DNA of 64,000 bases from Peromyscus leucopus (Eukaryota; Chordata; Mammalia; Rodentia; Cricetidae). A program made the position numbers and the translations under genes. The notes beneath the pieces are model-generated. The model saw only the letters and a program-made list of their open reading frames with translations. It had not been told where the DNA came from and did no database searches. Position 1 is the stretch's first letter; every line of letters begins with the position of its first letter. The DNA lies in the NCBI RefSeq assembly GCF_004664715.2, contig NC_051064.1, positions 112,651,740 to 112,715,739 of the forward strand. The letters run 5' to 3'. Below, piece after piece: positions 35,223 through 46,099 of this stretch.

Positions 35223-35507
35223 AAGTGTTAATTTAACTAATCTTTATCAATAAAAACTCAGGAGTCAGATATCTGGGTAAAAACCTGAAAGATCAGAGAG
35301 GCAGGGGAGCAGCCACAGTTGCTTCACACCTCTTTAGTTCCTCCATCCAAAAAGGCCGAGATCCTCTTACAGCCCCGCCTTGCTGCTACTCCTGTATGCT
35401 ATCTGTCCTCAATCCTCCAAACCTCTATGGTCAACTAGTGGCTAGCTCTGCCCTCTGACTCCAGACAAGCTTTATTTTCCAGAACACAATCAAAATATCA
35501 TACAACA
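35223..35507 (-). mobile_element. Second nested LTR in retrovirus B
   Basis: On the minus strand it starts TGTTGTATGATATTTTG and includes gaaaataaagcttgtctgg. AAAGTCTG flanks it at 35215-35222 and 35508-35515. Confidence 0.7.
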
Positions 35508-35785
35508 AAAGTCTGTCAGATATACTAGGCCTGTAGGCCAGAGTTGGATGCCCCAATGTTACAGAGAAACTTTGAGCCACTGACCAGGCAGTCTGATGTC
35601 CCTGTCATTAGGTAATATTTCATCCTTCTGGGGTCTTTGATCGAGTGAAAGATGAAATAGTTAAACTTACAATCTTCCTTAGTTATGATAGAAAGCAAAT
35701 TAGGTGTAAAATTTTAGACTCACCAGGAAAAGATAGATAATAGAGTATTTTCTCTAATTTTGCCAAACACAAATGGAATAGATAT

Positions 35786-35968
35786 TGTAACTGTAATTCT
35801 TTTTTTTTTGTCCAAGACAGAGTTTCTCTGTGTAGCTTTAGAACCTGTCTTGGAACTCACTCTATAGACCAGGCTGGCCTTGAACTCACAGAGATCTGCC
35901 TGCCTCTGCTTCCTGAGTGCTGGGATTAAAGGTGTGTGCCACCACCGCCTGGCTGTAACTGCAATTCT
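35786..35968 (-). mobile_element. B1 SINE with target duplication
   Basis: An antisense B1 flanked by TGTAACT(G)TAATTCT and TGTAACT(G)CAATTCT at 35786-35800 and 35954-35968, one mismatch. Confidence 0.88.
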
Positions 35969-36051
35969 TACTTAATAATTGTTTTTGTAGTATATAATCT
36001 TACTACGTTAAAGTTAAAACTTTACCTTTTAATTAGACAAAAAGGGGGGGT

Positions 36052-36130
36052 GGCTGGGGATTTAGTTCAGTGGTAAAGCGCTTGCCTAGCAAGCTCAAGG
36101 CCCTGGGTTTGATCCTCAGCTCTTAAAAAA
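36052..36130 (+). mobile_element. ID SINE inserted in a polypurine tract
   Basis: A consensus-like ID (ggggatttagttcagtgg) with (A)n tail. gacaaaaaggggggg on the left and ggcaaaaggggggg on the right look like a duplicated target that contains the retroviral polypurine tract. Confidence 0.8.
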
Positions 36131-36153
36131 AAGGCAAAAGGGGGGGGCAACGC

Positions 36154-36515
36154 TATGGAATAAACCTTTTGTACACTGTGAAGATTTGTCACTGTGATTG
36201 GTTTAATACAGAAGCTGACTGGCCAATAGCTGAACAGAATAAAGTTAGGTGGGAAAGCAAAACCGAGAATGATGGGAAGAAGGGCAGAGTCAGCAGAATT
36301 GCCAACAGACACAGGGAGAAGCAAGATGAGCATGCCGTATTGAGAAAAGGTACCAAGCCACATGGCAAAGCATAGGTAAGAAATATGGGTTAATTTAAAT
36401 GTCAGAGTTGGCTAATAACAAGCCTGAACTATTGGCCGAGCATTTATAAGTAATCTTAAGTCTCCTTGTTGATTATTTGAGAGCAAGGGATCAGGACAGG
36501 AAAACTCCATCTACA
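36154..36515 (+). mobile_element. 3' LTR of retrovirus B region
   Basis: It follows the polypurine tract, starts TATGGAATAAACC (a decayed TG) and ends aactccatctaca. Confidence 0.7.
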
Positions 36516-36932
36516 GTTCTGAGCCCAGTTGTAGTACAAGCCATAGTGGCTTTTTTCCCCCAGAGGGCACAGACCAGAAACTTTAATAGTATCAGCAGTC
36601 TGACTTCTGAAGGCATATAGGAGGCATGGGATGAGGGGATATGACTGTCTTCATTTGTAAGTTGACAGATAGAGCCACCAGGAACCCTGAGTGGCTTCAA
36701 CTTAAGAGTCTCAAGGCATGAAGTAGAGGCTTAGTAGAGGAGAAGCCCGTGAGAGAGCCTCTGTCACATAGATCCCAAGCAAAGCACCCCAGCAGCACCT
36801 TCTGCCAAGCTATGGGGGTCTAGGAGGCAGTACACAAAGCCAAAGAAATCCAAACGAGCCTTAAGAGCTCTGACTTGTAGTTTGGACGAAATGTGACCCA
36901 TTTCCACTCTCTTTGTATATATGTCTCAGCAC

Positions 36933-36977
<45 letters not shown>
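36933..36977. repeat. (CA)n microsatellite
   Basis: About 22 CA units. Confidence 0.95.
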
Positions 36978-36980
<3 letters not shown>

Positions 36981-37084
36981 ACAGTCTCTGTTCTCTCCTA
37001 TTTATCCCTTTAGAATAAACATGTCTATCCTATACCCATTCTGTATTTGTATTTTGGAAGCATATGATACTTTTCTTTCTTTTT

Positions 37085-37270
37085 TTTTTTCTTCTCCTAT
37101 TTTATGTACATAGGTGTTTTGCCTGAATGCATGTCTGTGTGGAGGTGTCAGATCCTCTGGAACAGGAGTTTACAGACAGTTGTGAGCTGCCATGTGAGTG
37201 CTGGGAATTGAACCTGGCTCCTCTGGAAGAGCAGCCAGTGCTCTTAACCACTGAGCCATCTCTCCAGCCC
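37085..37270 (-). mobile_element. B3/B2 SINE, antisense
   Basis: A full antisense element from attttatgtacataggtg to ccatctctccagccc. Confidence 0.88.
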
Positions 37271-37302
37271 TTTCTTTCTCTTTTCTTTCTTTCTTTTTTT
37301 TT

Positions 37303-37570
37303 TTTTTTTGTTTGTTTTTGTTTTTTCGAGACAGGGTTTCTCTGTGTAGTTTTGCACCTTTCCTGGATCTTGCTCTGTAGACCAGGCTGGCCTCAAACTC
37401 ACAAAGTTGGCTCTGCCTCCCGAATGCTGGGATTAAAGGCGTGTGCCACCACCCGGCCCTAAAACTAGTAATTGTCTTTTTCTTTCTTTCTTTTTTTCCA
37501 GAGCTGAGGACCGAACCCAGGGCCTTGCGCTTGCTAGGCAAGTGCTCTACCACTGAGCTAAATCCCCAAT
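37303..37570 (-). mobile_element. B1 and ID SINEs, antisense
   Basis: B1 at 37303-37457 and a well-kept ID at 37495-37570 (gccttgcgcttgctaggcaa). Confidence 0.9.
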
Positions 37571-37780
37571 ATGATGCTTTTTATGAGTTCATAGCTGGAA
37601 AGAACTTTGCCTCTGTATGGAGAGTGCCTTGAATCTCACCCACATCTGATTGAGCCTGGTACTCAAATGGTTCAGCCTGACTTTGAGCTTGAATTCTTTA
37701 GCTTTCCTAGTGCTGGGGTTTACAGGAATGTGTCACATCTGATTTTGATGACATTTTGAGAAACTTTGGATTTTGGCCTT

Positions 37781-37888
37781 TTCTTTTTCCTTCCTTCCTT
37801 CCTTCTTTCCTTCCTTCCTTCCTTCCTTCCTTCCTTCCTTCCTTCCTTCCTTCCTTCCTTCCTTCCTTCCTTCCTTCCTTCCTTCCAT
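37781..37888. repeat. (CCTT)n microsatellite
   Basis: About 24 tetranucleotide units. The long Leu/Pro/Ser ORFs here are products of the repeat. Confidence 0.97.
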
Positions 37889-38239
37889 CCTTCCTCCCTT
37901 TGCTCCCTTCCTCTTCCTCCTTTTTCGAGTGCTAGAGATTGGACCCAGGGCCTCTCCCGTATTATGGGAGTGTTCTATTCCTGATCTACATTGCAGGTTC
38001 CTGGGTTTTAGGGTTGATAATGGAATGACTTAAGACTAGGAAATATTGGAGTATACTGAATGAACTTTGCATGTGAGAAGGACATGGATTTGAGGGAGCT
38101 AGAGGTGGAATGATGCTGGCTATGTGTTTATGGCCTCCAAAATTTGTATGCTGAAATCCTAGCTGCCATTGACTAGCAAGTGATTTGGTCTTGCTAACTC
38201 TGTCCTCATAGATGGGATAAATAAAAAAGACCCCAAAGC

Positions 38240-38340
38240 CAGATATGATGGCATACTGGACTATAGTCCCAGCACTCAGGAGGTGGAGGCAGGAAGAGCA
38301 GGAGTTTGAGACCAATCTGGGATAAAAGTTTGTTTGTTTT
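38240..38340 (+). mobile_element. B1 SINE, partial
   Basis: It includes ggactatagtcccagcact and gtttgagaccaatctggg. Confidence 0.6.
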
Positions 38341-38359
38341 TTAAACAAAGGCTCTAGAG

Positions 38360-38578
38360 CAGTGGTTCTCAAACTGTGGGTTAGGACCCCTTGGAGGTCA
38401 GATGACCCTTTCACAGGGGTCACCTAAGACCATCAGAAAACATATTTACATTATGATTCATAACAGTAGTAAAATTACAGTTATTAGGTAACAACGAAAT
38501 AATATTATGGTTGGGCATCACCACAACATGACGAACTGTATTAAAGGGTCGCAACATTAAGAAGGCTGAGAACCACTG
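38360..38578 (+). mobile_element. hAT-type MITE (URR1-like)
   Basis: 219 bp with terminal inverted repeats CAGTGGTTCTCAAAC and gctgagaaccactg. An 8-bp target duplication CTCTAGAG/CTCTTGAG lies at 38352-38359 and 38579-38586, as hAT transposons make. It is non-coding. Confidence 0.9.
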
Positions 38579-38587
38579 CTCTTGAGG

Positions 38588-38828
38588 GCTTGGGATGTAG
38601 CTTAGTGGTAGAGCACTAACCTCATGTACCCAAAGTCCTAGGACTGGGGAGGAGGAAGCCTCAGCTCTTGAGTCTTCAGCCAAATGCTGATGCAATAAAA
38701 AGACAACTTTCTCTCTCTTTCTCTCTTCTTTGCTCCTAGTTTTTTCCCTTTTCTTGGTAGTACTGGGGATTGAATTCAAGGCCTCATACATGCTAAATGC
38801 ATATTCTACATTGAGCTACACCCCCAAA
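38588..38828. mobile_element. ID-type SINEs
   Basis: A sense ID at 38588-38645 (gatgtagcttagtggtagag) and an antisense one at 38755-38828. Confidence 0.65.
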
Positions 38829-39014
38829 CCTAAGACAACCTTCTATAAACCAGGAAGCATATCCTCACTGGCACCTCTGCCAGGGCCCTGGGAGAACACT
38901 TCTGTTGTTATAAACCACATAGTCTATACTATTTTGTTATGGAAACCTGAACGGACGAAGATGGTCTCTATAAATTTTTTAAAATGTCAGCATGAGCTCA
39001 TGGATTCTTTTTTA

Positions 39015-39165
39015 TTTTATTTTTTTGTGAAACATGGTCTCATGATGTAGCTTGGCTGGCCTGGAGCTTGCCATATAAATTAGGCTGGCCTTGAACTCAT
39101 GGAGGTCTGATTGTCTCTGCCTTCTGAGTGCTGGGATTAAAGATGTGTACCGCCAGGTCCTGATT
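39015..39165 (-). mobile_element. B1 SINE, antisense
   Basis: A moderately diverged B1 ending gctgggattaaagatgtg. Confidence 0.75.
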
Positions 39166-39828
39166 TGATTCTTCTTTTTCTTCCTCCTCCTCTTTTTTGT
39201 TTTGTTGAGACAGGGTTTCTCTGTGTAGCTGTGGTAATTTGAATGTAACTGGCCCCATAGGGAGTGGCACTATTAGGAGGTGTGGCTTTATTGGAGTGGC
39301 TTCCTTGTTGGAGGAAGTATGTCACAGTAGGGGTGGGCTTTGCGGTTTCCTATGTTCAGAATACTGCCCAGTGTCTCAGTTGACTTCCTGTGGCCTGCAA
39401 GATATAAGACTCTCAGCTATTCCTCCAGCACCACGTCTGCCTGCATGCTGCCATGCTCCCCTTCATGATGATAATGGACTGAACCTCTGAGACTGTAAGC
39501 CACCACTTAAATATTTTCCTTTATAAGAGTTGCCATGGTCATGGTGTCTCTTCACAGCAATAAAAACCCTAAGACAGAAGTTGGTACCAGGGACTGGGGT
39601 ATTGCTGTGATGTGTTTGTTTGGAGGAAAGCAGAGGAATGCTTTAAGCACTGCTTAATGGGCTGTGCTAGTAGGAGTATGGAAGACAGAGGTGCTAAGAG
39701 TTATCTGAACTGTTGAGGCCTCACTCAAGAAGATTCAGAGGAGAAGAACTTTAGTATGCCTAAGGATCTTTCTTGTGGTATTTTGGTGAAGAAAGTGGCT
39801 GCTTTTTGCTTTTGTCTGAAGACTCTGC

Positions 39829-40197
39829 TGTATTGGGTTTCTCTTTGGGCCACCAGCTCACAAATAATAGCATGGAGACTTCTTATTGATTATGAAAGCT
39901 TGGCCTATAGCTTAGGCTTGTTCCTAACTAGCTCTTATAACTTAAATTAATTCATTTATATTAATGTATATTCTATCACATGGCATTACCTCTCTTATAT
40001 CTTGCATCTCCTGTTTCCTTTCTGTGTCTCTTGGTGTCTCCCACATGCCTAGATTCCTCCTCCTCCTCCTTTCTCTCCTTGGAAATCCAGCTATTACCTC
40101 CTGCCTAGCTATTGGTCATTGAGCTCTTTATTAAACCAGTCAGAAGGTGCCTTGGCAAAGACACATCTTCACAGTGCACAAATATTCTGCAACAGTC
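39829..40197 (-). mobile_element. Solo LTR nested in the MaLR
   Basis: On the minus strand it starts TGTTGCAGAATATTTGTG, has tttaataaagagctcaatg and ends acccaataca. The MaLR internal sequence resumes with gtctgattgaggc. Confidence 0.7.
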
Positions 40198-40496
40198 TGA
40201 TTGAGGCTAAAGTGAAGAATTTTGAATTAATTCTGTTGGCAGAGGAAATCTCAAAATAACCTAGGATAAACTCTATCATGTAGTTTTCAGTGGTAACTCT
40301 AATGAAGATTTATAATGAAAAGGAGCAAGCTGAGCAGGGTAAATTACAAAATGTAATTGAAGAGAAAAAGAGCACCAGGAAGTGGAATAGAGCTAAATTC
40401 TGTGTTCAAGGAGATAAATGGATTAAGAAATGGAATAAAGAGAGTGGTGACCTCAGGGCAAGATCTCACTCAGCTAGTGGAAAGGAACTAAAGCTT

Positions 40497-40615
40497 AGAG
40501 TCAGATGTGGTGGCACATACCTTTAATCCCAGCACTGGGAAGGCAGAAGATGATGGATCTCTGAGTTTGAGGCCAGCCTGGTCTACAGAGCAAGTTTCAG
40601 GACAGCCAGGCTTAG
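40497..40615 (+). mobile_element. B1 within MaLR internal sequence
   Basis: It lies at the same internal point as the B1 at 26886-26995, so it predates the spread of both copies. Confidence 0.8.
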
Positions 40616-41145
40616 GCAGTGAAGGACAGAAAGCTGGTAAAGATGTAATTAAATGAGGGGACCGTGTTCCAGGCCCTAGCAAGCAGCAGAACTTGGCAGC
40701 TTTGACCACGTGGTTCTGGCTTTAGAGTCAAGGGATAGAAGAAACAGGTTATGAAATTTGCCTCTGTGCCTAAAGAAAGCCACCGAGGCCAGGCATGTGT
40801 CAGGGGTGTACCTGAATGGAGGCCTAGTAGAGAGACCATTGCATGAAGCTGTGAAGTTGAAGCCTGAATTACCTTGGAGACCCCAAGATGTTAGAGATGC
40901 CAGAATTGAGGGATACCTGCTGAGGAAAGCTGCTAACAGGGAGTGGAACCAGCCCAAGAGAAGTGTGTTGAAGTCAACAAAACTGAATAGATTTGGAGAT
41001 CTGAAGAGTGTTTTGACATCAGACATTGGAGTTTGCCCAGCTGGTTTTTGGTCTTGCTTTGGTCCAGTATTTCCTCACTATGCTCTTTTCTCTATGTTTT
41101 GGAATGGTAACATATATTTTTTGGCACAATATTTTGGAAGTGTGT

Positions 41146-41748
41146 TGTAGATGTAACGGTCCGTCCCCCCTCCCCCCCCAGACCGGGTTTCTCTGTGTAG
41201 CTTTGCGCCTTTCCTGGATCTTACCCTGTAGACCAGGCTGGCTTCGAACTCACAGAGATCCACTTGCCTCTGTGTGCCACCACCGCCCAGCATGTAACAG
41301 TCTTATTAAATAAGAAACACAGAGCCAAATGCAGAGTTAAAAGCCCAAGAGGTCAGAGCAGTAGCTAAGAGCTAAGATTAAAAACCTTACCCTTCACTGT
41401 CGCTGTTGTCTTACCTCTCTGCAAGAGACCTACTTCCTGTGTGTCTGTCTTTTTACTGACTTTCTGTTCTGCCTTCTCATTGGTTGTAAACCCAACCACA
41501 TGACCTCCTTGTCACTGCCTGTCTATACAGATTTCCAAGTCTTCTATGGTTGGTATTGAGATTAAAGGCATGTGTCTCCATGCTGATGGTGTCCTTGAAC
41601 ACACAGAGATCTGCCTGCCCTGTGATCAGGATTAAGGGCATGTGCTACCACTGCCAGACTTCTGCTATGGCTTGCTATTAGCTCTGACCCCCAGGTAACT
41701 TTATTAACATACAAATAAAAATCACATTTCAGCACAAAGAAAATATCA
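41146..41748 (-). mobile_element. Solo LTR nested in the MaLR, carrying a B1
   Basis: An antisense copy of the 18195-18646 family. The flanks AGTGTGT (41139-41145) and AGTATAT (41750-41756) may be a decayed duplication. A B1 lies at about 41158-41292 in its last bases, flanked by ATGTAAC on both sides. Confidence 0.78.
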
Positions 41749-42329
41749 TAGTATATGATCTGTTTTTTGATTTTACAGGGGATTACAGTTAAGAGATTTT
41801 GTGAGTCTCAGAAGAGACTTTGAACTTTGGACTTTTAAACATCATTGAGACCGTGATAGACTATGGGGACTTTTGAAATTGGACTAAATATATTTTGCAT
41901 TATGATATTGTTACAAGCTTATGGGGGCCAGGGAGTAAGAATGTGGTAGTTTGAATATAATTGACCCCCATAATCTCATAGGGAGTGGCATTATCAGGAG
42001 GTGTGACTTTGTTCACTTTCCTATTGCCTGCAAGATGTAGGACTCACAGCGATTCCTCCAGCATGCCACCATGCTCCCCTTTATGATGATAATGGACTGA
42101 ACCTCGAAAACTGTAAGCAGCCACCTCAGTTCAGTGTTTTTCTTTATAAGAGTTGCCATGGTTATCATGTCTCTTCAGAGCAATAAAAACCCTAAGACAG
42201 TAGTCCTGAAACTTTCTCTCTAGACCAGGCTGGCCTTGAACTCAGAGATCTGCCTGCCTCTACCTCTGTCCCCCAAATGCTGGGATTAAAGATGTGTGCC
42301 ACCATAGCCCCACATTTTGGATTCTTCTT

Positions 42330-42600
42330 TTTTAAGATTTTTAATTATGGTATGTGTGTGTGGCAGAAGGGCAGGGCTATGTGTGCCTGCAGAGCCCAGC
42401 AGATGATGGTGGATCTCCTGAAGCTGGAGATCTAGGATGAATTACCAGTATAATAGATACAGTATGAATATATAGATTTAGATATATCATAGAAAATAAA
42501 TGTAGCATTGTGAGCCACAGGATGGAGGTACTGGAAACCAAACTTAGGTCCTCTGCAGGAACAGGAGGAGTTGTTAACTGTGGAGCCATTTTTCTAGCCC
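42330..42600 (-). mobile_element. B3 SINE with a 60-bp insert
   Basis: The antisense B3 is cut near 42435 and resumes attgtgagccacaggatgg at about 42507. The insert has a relative at 42937-43000. Confidence 0.65.
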
Positions 42601-42719
42601 CTCGTGGATTCTTTATAATTCAGTATATTATTATATTATAAACTGCTGCAGTGTGCATAATAAACATAACCATATAAAATATTTAAAATTTTTATTTTGT
42701 ATATCCCCCAATTTGAACA

Positions 42720-43420
42720 GAGGAATCTTTTCATAGTGGCTCAGGTGTCTCTTTGGCTGGGTACAAACAACTTACAAGCACTTTATCCAAGAGGACAATG
42801 CTAGGACTGCTCTCGGCTTTCTTTGGTCTGGCTATGCTAACAGCCGTTTCTCAGCAGAGAAATGTCATAGTGGATAACAGTTTTCACCAAGATCCGAGCA
42901 TTACCTGTGTCCATGGCCACTGGGAGGAATCAGTATCAGTATAACGGATACAGTATGGATAGATGGGTTTAGATATATCGAAGAAAACGAACAGTAAACA
43001 TACAGATGCATAAGGCACACACAGACACCCTGTTGCCTCTCTCTAATTCCAATGCAGTGCCACACTGCCGTGTCCTTTGGATCCTGCTTTGTGTGATGGT
43101 CAGCCTAAGTCTCTTTTAGAAACCAACACTTGAGATGAACTTGAAATATTCAAGAGCCAGTCATGCAAAACTCTAGAAACAGATGTTTAGTCAGAAGGAA
43201 GAGCAAGCACAAAAGCCCGAGGCGGAAACAAACAGTGTTTGAGAAGCAGACCAGCCAGTGTGGCCGGATCGTGCCGACTTCCCTAAGAGAATGGTTTGAA
43301 ATGAAATCAACCCCTCAGGAAGGAAATGCTGTATATGAAGCTGTGTACGATATAACAAAGATGCTTAGAAGTATTTTAGTAAACTATGAAGATGCCGCAA
43401 GGTTTTAAGAAGAGGCTGTG
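42720..43420. other. Unassigned low-repeat segment with small ORFs
   Basis: It holds plus-strand ORFs of 63 codons (42753-42944) and 81 codons (43163-43408, basic N-terminus RRKSKHKSPRRK). I do not recognise either. No splice or promoter evidence supports a gene. Confidence 0.3.
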
Positions 43421-43708
43421 GTAACTTTTTTTTTTTTTTTTGTCTCAAAAGATGACTTTGGTCATTGTATAAAGAGTGAACTGTTAAAGAAGAAGCACAG
43501 ATGATGAGGAGACTTGTGGTAATCTAGGCAAATGGACGACATCGATGAGGGTAGCAGCAGATGATGCAGAAAGAAAAGAATAAATTGGTGTCCCTGAAGG
43601 TAGAGACGTACTGATTCTGAATCCTCAAGTGAATTCTGGATGTATATGTCTATTGCATGCTGTCCTTGCATGAAGTTCTCAAGTCAAAATATCAAGCAAG
43701 GATACAAG

Positions 43709-43905
43709 TGGGCTGGAGAGATGGCTCAGTGGTTAAGAGCACTGGCTGCTCTTCCAGAGGACCCAGGTCAAGTCCCAGCACCCAGATGGTGGCTCACAAC
43801 TGTCTGTAACTCCAGTTCCAGGGGATGACACCCTCACACAGACATACATTCAGGCAAAACACAAATGCACACAAAATAATAATAAATAATTAAAAATAAA
43901 AACCA
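43709..43905 (+). mobile_element. B3/B2 SINE
   Basis: A well-kept SINE starting gggctggagagatggctcag with an A-rich tail. Confidence 0.9.
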
Positions 43906-44042
43906 GTAAGGGCTAGAATCACTTTATGGTAAAGAACAAGAAAAGCAAAATTAGTAAGGACATGGTAGGAGGCTCAGAAGTTCACAATTCAGATTCAACT
44001 TCCCCTGATTTCACTGGATACCAGGTTCCAAAAGAGAAAAAG

Positions 44043-44432
<390 letters not shown>

Positions 44433-44504
44433 TTAAAAAAAAAAAAGCCTACTATTACATATTGACAAGTCAAGTCACCTTTTCTTTCTTTCTTCTTCTT
44501 CTTT

Positions 44505-44805
44505 TTTTTAATACAGGGTTTCCTCTGTGTAGCCCCAAAACTCGCTCTATAGACCAGACTGGCCTCAAACTCAGAGACTGCCTCTGCTTCTCGGGATCCG
44601 GGATTAAAGGTGTGGACCACCATGCCCGGCTTTTTCAAAATGACTATGTATTTATCTATTTATTTATTTGTTTTGGTTTTTTTGAGACAGGGTTTCACTG
44701 TGAAGCTCTGGCTGTCCTGTAACTAGCTCTGTAAACCAGGCTGGCCTCAAACTCAGAGATCCACCTGCCAAGTGCTGGGATTATAGGTGTGCACCACAAT
44801 GCCCA
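44505..44805 (-). mobile_element. Two B1 SINEs, antisense
   Basis: 44505-44640 and 44658-44805, in the intron upstream of the terminal C1orf185-like exon. Confidence 0.82.
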
Positions 44806-44994
44806 ACAGACAAGTCTTAATTAAGAGTATTTTTAGGGCTATCATGGGTAAGACAATGCTAGAAGGGAAAACACCAAGTTGCTATCATCTGTACAATATT
44901 AAATATATGATATTTAAGTATTCTAATCCAGGAAAATATTCTAATTAGGTCGGAAACCTCAGTTCTACAGTGTACCTTTAAAAAGTTTCTTAGA

Positions 44995-45150
44995 GCCAGG
45001 AGGTGGTAGCACACACCTTTAATCCCAGTACTTGGGAGTCAGCGGAGGTGGATCTCCAAGTCTGAGGATAGTCTGGTCTACAGAGTGAGTTCCAGGACAG
45101 CCAGAGCTGTTATACAGAGAAACCCTGTCATGAAAAACCAAAAACCAAAC
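44995..45150 (+). mobile_element. B1 SINE
   Basis: A sense B1 with A-rich tail (ctgtcatgaaaaacc). Confidence 0.82.
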
Positions 45151-45189
45151 CAAAACAAAACAAAAAAACCCACAACCAATCAAAACTCA

Positions 45190-45738
45190 GCGTTGTGGGG
45201 CACAGTCCCAATGGATACATCTATAGAACACTCCAAGACCTAAGGCTCAGGGAACATTGTGGAAAAGGGAGTGAAAAAACGACAAAACCCAGAGGATCTG
45301 GGGGTTTGCTGTGACAGTGTGTCTGAAGCTGCACCCATGAAGTCTCACCAACATGATGGCCCAAGCATGAGCTGAACATGGATGACACCTATGGGCATGT
45401 CAAAGTGGATGGGAACAGCCCCCAAGGCCTCAACTCTACAGGAAGAACTACAGGAAGCCGAGGGAAGCTGGGTGCAGGAGAGATGTTCTTCCCCGGGAAG
45501 AGCACACCAGTTGGTTGTCCAATATCAGATGGTCAGTCCTGGAAACACAAGTAATGCTACAGGGACTGAACAGGTTGTGCTTAGGAACATATATGGATTT
45601 CCATATAAATATTTGCAGACAATAACAATGAAAAAAGAGGAGGTCATGGATTTGAAGGAAATTGGGGAGAGGTCCATGGGAGAATTTGCAGAGAGGAAAG
45701 GGAAAGGAGAAATGTAATTATAATTTTTTTTTAAAAGG
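45190..45738 (+). mobile_element. L1 3' UTR, sense
   Basis: It includes catgagctgaacatggatg, caccagttggttgtccaat and ggactgaacaggttgtgctt, ending aatgtaattataatttt. This is the rodent L1 3' UTR. The 111-codon ORF at 45382-45717 is UTR. Confidence 0.8.
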
Positions 45739-45744
45739 TGTCTC

Positions 45745-46095
45745 GGGCCTGGAGAAATGGCTCAGTAGTTAAGAACACACATTGCTCTTGGGGAGGACTT
45801 AAGTTAGTTTCCCAGCACTCTAGTCATGTGGCTTACATCCACCTGTAACTCAAGCTCTAGGAGATCTGACACCTTCTTCTTCTGGACTCCATGGGTGACT
45901 AAACTCACTTACACCCTCCCAGCCCCACCATTAAATTTTTTTTTTTTTCAGATAGGGTTTCTCTATGTAGTTTTGAGTGGCTTACTGGCCTTTAACTATT
46001 TAGACCATGCTGGCCTCTAACTCAGAGAGATCATCTTTTCTCTTCCTCCCAAGGTGCTAGGGTTAAAGGCATGCACCATCATGTCTGCCTTAATC
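45745..46095. mobile_element. B3 and B1 SINEs
   Basis: Sense B3 at 45745-45925 and antisense B1 at 45943-46095. Confidence 0.7.
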
Positions 46096-46099
46096 TTTT

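Larger units (their letters stand above)
33256..36140 (+). mobile_element. Endogenous retrovirus B, internal region, decayed
   Basis: Parts of this span match retrovirus A: 34440-34605 matches 6960-7205, and 35120-35220 matches the gag end at 7700-7790. A nucleocapsid-like remnant around 35050-35150 includes WAKNCPCLNC before a stop. It is cut by a B1 at 33952-34081 (flanks AGAAATGATAGGATAA), an antisense B1 at 34186-34345 (flanks TATTGATACAA), two LTRs and another B1. No open gene remains. Confidence 0.6.
39230..42199 (+). mobile_element. MaLR (ERVL-type) provirus
   Basis: 5' LTR 39230-39576 and 3' LTR 41942-42199 share TGTGGTA-tttgaat starts, gatgataatggactgaacct and caataaaaaccctaagaca ends. 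The 3' copy has a deletion. A primer-binding-like ttggtaccagg follows the 5' LTR at 39581, and a purine stretch (tatgggggccagggagtaag) precedes the 3' LTR. The flanks GTAGC and GTAGT fit a 5-bp duplication. The internal region has no gag or pol frame worth the name. It is interrupted by an LTR at 39829-40197 and another at 41146-41748. Confidence 0.85.
39202..42316 (-). mobile_element. B1 split by the MaLR provirus
   Basis: The antisense B1 runs gagacagggtttctctgtgtagc up to 39229 and resumes at 42200 with cctgaaactttctctctagacc, ending about 42316. The two parts join in register across the provirus. Confidence 0.82.

Noticed and set aside
40290..41150. ORFs in the MaLR internal region
   Set aside because: Shared with the 26.7-27.4 kb copy, but crossed by a B1 and broken; MaLR internal sequence is non-coding in general.
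45382..45717. 111-codon ORF
   Set aside because: It lies wholly in a sense L1 3' UTR.
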